Below are positions 61,067 to 64,000 of a stretch of 64,000 nt of DNA, piece by piece; positions within the stretch are counted from its first letter, which is position 1; each line of letters starts with the position of its first letter. The stretch comes from Mycteria americana (lineage: Eukaryota; Chordata; Aves; Ciconiiformes; Ciconiidae). The notes beneath the pieces were generated by a model. The model did no database searches, had not been told where the DNA came from, and saw only the letters and a list, made by a program, of their open reading frames with translations. The stretch lies in the NCBI RefSeq assembly GCF_035582795.1, contig NC_134366.1, positions 173,914,362 through 173,978,361 of the forward strand, given 5' to 3'. The position numbers were made by a program, and so were the translations under genes.

Positions 61067-63442
61067 CTGTGGGAAGCAGCCAGACAGGAAGAAAGGTTGA
61101 AGCTGGGAAAGGAGAGCAATTATCCCAAAGCCCAGGCACATGGAGAAGGTTCTAAAGGATGTGCCCCATGCAGAATTGGGGCCAGAGGGTGACAGTTCCC
61201 CTTGAGTTTCCTACCCCAACTCCAGCCTTGGTTACCGAGAGCTGCTGTCCCACTGCAGGTCCTGCTCTCCAGGGTTTGCACTGTGACCTACAACAAAAGC
61301 ACAGTCACTTCTCACTGCATTGGTGAGCAGCAGCCTCCACCTTTTACAGGCAAAATTAGGGGATCATTCCCAAATGATCCCATGTTTCCCTTCGAGCATG
61401 GCAGCACTCCAGGTGCTACAACAGATGGAGATATCCTAAAGCAGTAGTGGCCGGCCCCCGTAGGAACTGGCCCCAGGTTGCAGTTTATGGGATTAGGAAG
61501 CTCAAATGAGCAGGACCACAAGGTCTCCAGACCAAATGGGGAGGCCTCAAGGAAATGTCCCCAGGGACACCTCTGCCCAGAGAAGGAGACAGGTTTGCAA
61601 GGATTGGCAGCATCAGTAGAAAGCAGGACAGAGATGGTATCAGGCCGAGCATTGTGGACACACTGGAGGAGGAGACCTTGTGATGGGACACATCTCCTGG
61701 GACTGCGGGGACAGGCTCCCCCACCTCTCGTCTCCCGAGGAGGCAGCCTGAGCATTGACACAATGGGGAAGGACACAGCCTCATCATCACAACAAGCTGC
61801 AAGACCAGGAATGTCCAGATCCGTGACCTCCACCATCAGGAATATGGGTGGGGAACACAGGAACGTTTCCCTTGGTCAGCAAAGAGGTCAGGGAGTTCCA
61901 TGGGACAAGCAAAATTATGAAGCACCAACCTGCTCTTATAAAATACTTTCTCCCAAGGCTTCTTCAAGCCAGGGATTTGGGAACCTCATACTTTGAGTTG
62001 CTCATGTTCCAGAAAAGCAAAGCAAGAGATGAATGAGGGAGTAGCATGCACAGCCGAAACCAAGCCTACATCTTGTAGGTTGAGCCTACATCTCCACAGG
62101 GTTGAACTGATGGTGTCCCCTCACCCACAGGGAAACTCAGGGCTGTCCCTGCTTGGTCATTGCCACCTCCCAACTGAGCGAGATGCCTGCCAGGCTGCAG
62201 AGCATCATATTCCCAGCTTGTGATCGGCACCACCACAAAAAAAAAAACGAACTTATCCAGGCCAGCAGGTCAGGGCAGCAGGTAAAAAGCAACCAGAGCC
62301 ACATTCCTCCAGCCCATCCCAGAGAAGTGTGGAGCTGAGCTCAGGCCCTTGCACCAGCCCATGGGTCAGACCCATTGGCCTGCCTTTCCCCCTCCTGGCA
62401 CCCCTCAGCAGGGCCAGTTTGAAAGCATGGCCAGTTGCCCTGATGCCACCCAGGAAGGTGCTGGGAAGCCAGCTTTCTCCTCCTAAGGAGGGTGGCGACA
62501 GCTCTCCTGCATGTCCAGGTGAGCACAAAGAGAGCAGAGCCACAATTTCTGCTTTTAGCCAAAACATCCCGCAGACAACATTTCTGCAACAGAAAGGGAG
62601 ATTTTTAGCCCTTTTCTAAAAGATCATTTAGGCTGATGCTAAATTGCCAGGCTGTGGGACATCAGAGCAACACAGGGCTCAGGAAAGCCTTCAAGCCTGC
62701 TTGGGATGGAGGCAGCAAGTTCCCAAAAAAACCAGAGGCTGGATGCTTTTTCTGTACAGCTGGAGCATGCATTACCCAATCTCCACTAAACTCATTAGGG
62801 CAAATGGCCCAACAAAACACTCTCAGCCCCTCCAATCTCATTAGCAGCCGAGCACCAGCACCTTCATGACTCAGAAGGCAAAGTCCTGCCACCTTTCGGG
62901 ATCAGCTCCTTCCCCAGAAGATCTTATTAGAGGCCTCTCACCGGACATGAAAGCCCCTGCCTCTAAGACAGAGAGGATTAGCCTGCTAAGGGACAGCTTT
63001 ATGAATTCAGCTTCCTATCTCTGCCCAGATCTAGCATGGGGCAAGGAAAAGAAACACCTTTTTCCCAGGCTTTGCAAGGCTGGTTGTCCCCACTAGCATT
63101 TCCCCACCGCCTACCTCTGTATTTATGTAGGTATGTGCATCTGAGCGATCGCACCCTGCTGACTCAAGCATCCTTGGGGAGGTTGGATGGGACCAGGAGC
63201 CTCCCTCTCCACCCTCAAATCCCAGGATGGGGCCTCAAATTCCACTTGCGATGTTTTTGGCAAGCTTTAAGGTCACTGAAGACACCAGGACATGGCCAAG
63301 CTGCCCAGTGAAGGCATCAGCAGCAGAGTGGTCCCAGTGATACAGGACAGAAAACCAGGGCTGTGCAACCCCGTGGCAAGAAGAGAAAGGACAAATTTCC
63401 AGTTCTCTGGGCAAAAACCATTCAGAAAGCAGCCCAACTTAC
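61067..63442. other. Intron of the long TOP1MT form, no gene seen
   Basis: No further exon is recognised between the Lys/Glu-rich exon and the 59-nt exon. Open frames on both strands here have no domain or splice support. Confidence 0.5.
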
Positions 63443-63501
63443 CTTGAAGAGTCTTTCAGCCCCACTGATGGCGCTTGGTGGAGGGTTGATTTGGTCTCCT
63501 C
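63443..63501 (-). CDS. TOP1MT: Probable small upstream coding exon of the long TOP1MT form
   Basis: A 59-nt stretch bounded by a TTTCAG acceptor and a consensus GTAAGT donor. It encodes GDQINPPPSAISGAERLFK and ends in phase 0, which fits the phase-0 start of the Lys/Glu-rich exon. Its 5' end needs one base from the previous exon (phase 1). No clear homology to a TOP1 exon is visible, so the call rests on splice sites, phase and position. Confidence 0.5.
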
Positions 63502-63619
63502 CTGAAAGATATTAACAGCGTTGATCTGGGAGAGGTTAGCTGGCATGGGTACTCCAACAGCACCATCACTCCCAAGCAATCACCCGGCCCCTGCGATGGC
63601 AGCCAGCCAGGCCACATAC

Positions 63620-63623
63620 CCAT
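63620..63623 (-). CDS. TOP1MT: Candidate start codon and first coding exon end of the long TOP1MT form
   Basis: The sequence GACATGG followed by a GTATGT donor places a start codon in strong context right at an exon end. Splicing ATGG to the 59-nt exon gives MGGDQINPPP in the correct phase, with an in-frame stop just upstream of the ATG. This would complete a protein of 881 residues with its active-site Tyr at 839. The exon is supported only by these signals; the real first exon could also lie beyond the window. Confidence 0.35.
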
Positions 63624-64000
63624 GTCTCATTGAGATCACCTTCCCCTTCCTCAGCCACGTTGGCTAGAAACCAGGAGCCCAAAACAGCAGGCTTTTCTAA
63701 GCATGAGGAGAGCTTTGAGGTTTTATGGGGTTAGGAAATCCCTGTCTTACTTCCAACAACACTGAAAATGTATTTTATAGAGCAAATACATGAAAACTAT
63801 CACCCCTCCTCAACCGCCTGCTCCTTAGATGCATTGCTCCTATCGGGGACAGCAGTCCAGAACAGCAGAAGGGATAGGAGGGCTCCAAAACAAAGATGCG
63901 TCAAGTGACAGCTTCTGTGCATCCATGCCAGCTTGATCCTTAGAAGATTAAACGACCCTTGTAGCAGATGGCAAGAGGGAAAGAGAGGTGGGGGACAAAG
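63624..64000. other. Upstream flank or 5' UTR of the long TOP1MT form
   Basis: No promoter element or further coding exon can be identified with confidence. A CTAG acceptor-like site lies at about 63664, so part of this could be exon or intron. Confidence 0.3.

Noticed and set aside
60125-61100. Long plus-strand frames rich in Ser, Phe and Leu (275 and 307 codons)
   Set aside because: They are antisense to the Lys/Glu-rich TOP1MT exon; the composition is the complement of purine-rich coding sequence, and no start, splice or domain evidence exists.

Overview
The window is vertebrate nuclear DNA, most likely from a bird. The evidence is three 3' fragments of CR1 LINEs, compact GT-AG introns, no Alu/L1-type repeats, and a cluster of Ly6 genes beside TOP1MT, the same neighbourhood as human 8q24.3. 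I find no bacterial or viral genes, CRISPR arrays, tRNAs or rRNAs. All five genes I can support are on the minus strand, and I resolved their exon structures by hand from splice sites, intron phases and protein family motifs.

From left to right, about 1-38 kb holds a tandem array of four three-exon Ly6/three-finger-fold genes: A (1408-6624), B (10529-14047), C (27904-30616) and D (36137-37507). Each has a 52-nt signal-peptide exon, a 117-120-nt first half-domain exon and a last exon, all joined by phase-1 introns. A and B are close LY6E-like paralogues with hydrophobic GPI-anchor tails. C has the same framework but no hydrophobic tail, so it is probably secreted. D is divergent and GPI-tailed. 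A, B and C share a TATA box about 55-60 bp upstream of the ATG; D does not. A 13.6-kb stretch between B and C has no supportable intact gene, but contains an old MIR-like SINE and a possible decayed Ly6 exon. From 38 to 46 kb I see only repeats (CR1, a minisatellite, homopolymers).

From 46.2 to about 63.6 kb lies a complete topoisomerase I gene of the mitochondrial type (TOP1MT). Fourteen exons give a 593-residue protein with all five catalytic residues. Its first exon (59027-59124) sits in a CpG-richer stretch just downstream of a ZNF143-type promoter motif and encodes an Arg-rich, acid-free mitochondrial presequence.

The most striking observation is a second set of 5' exons further upstream: a large 899-nt Lys/Glu-rich exon (60168-61066), a 59-nt exon (63443-63501) and a plausible ATG exon ending at 63620. 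These splice in frame to the same second core exon and would give a roughly 881-residue protein with a nuclear-TOP1-like N-terminal domain. The junction recreates the KWKWWEEE motif of nuclear TOP1. The gene therefore looks able to make both a mitochondrial and a nuclear-type enzyme from alternative first exons.
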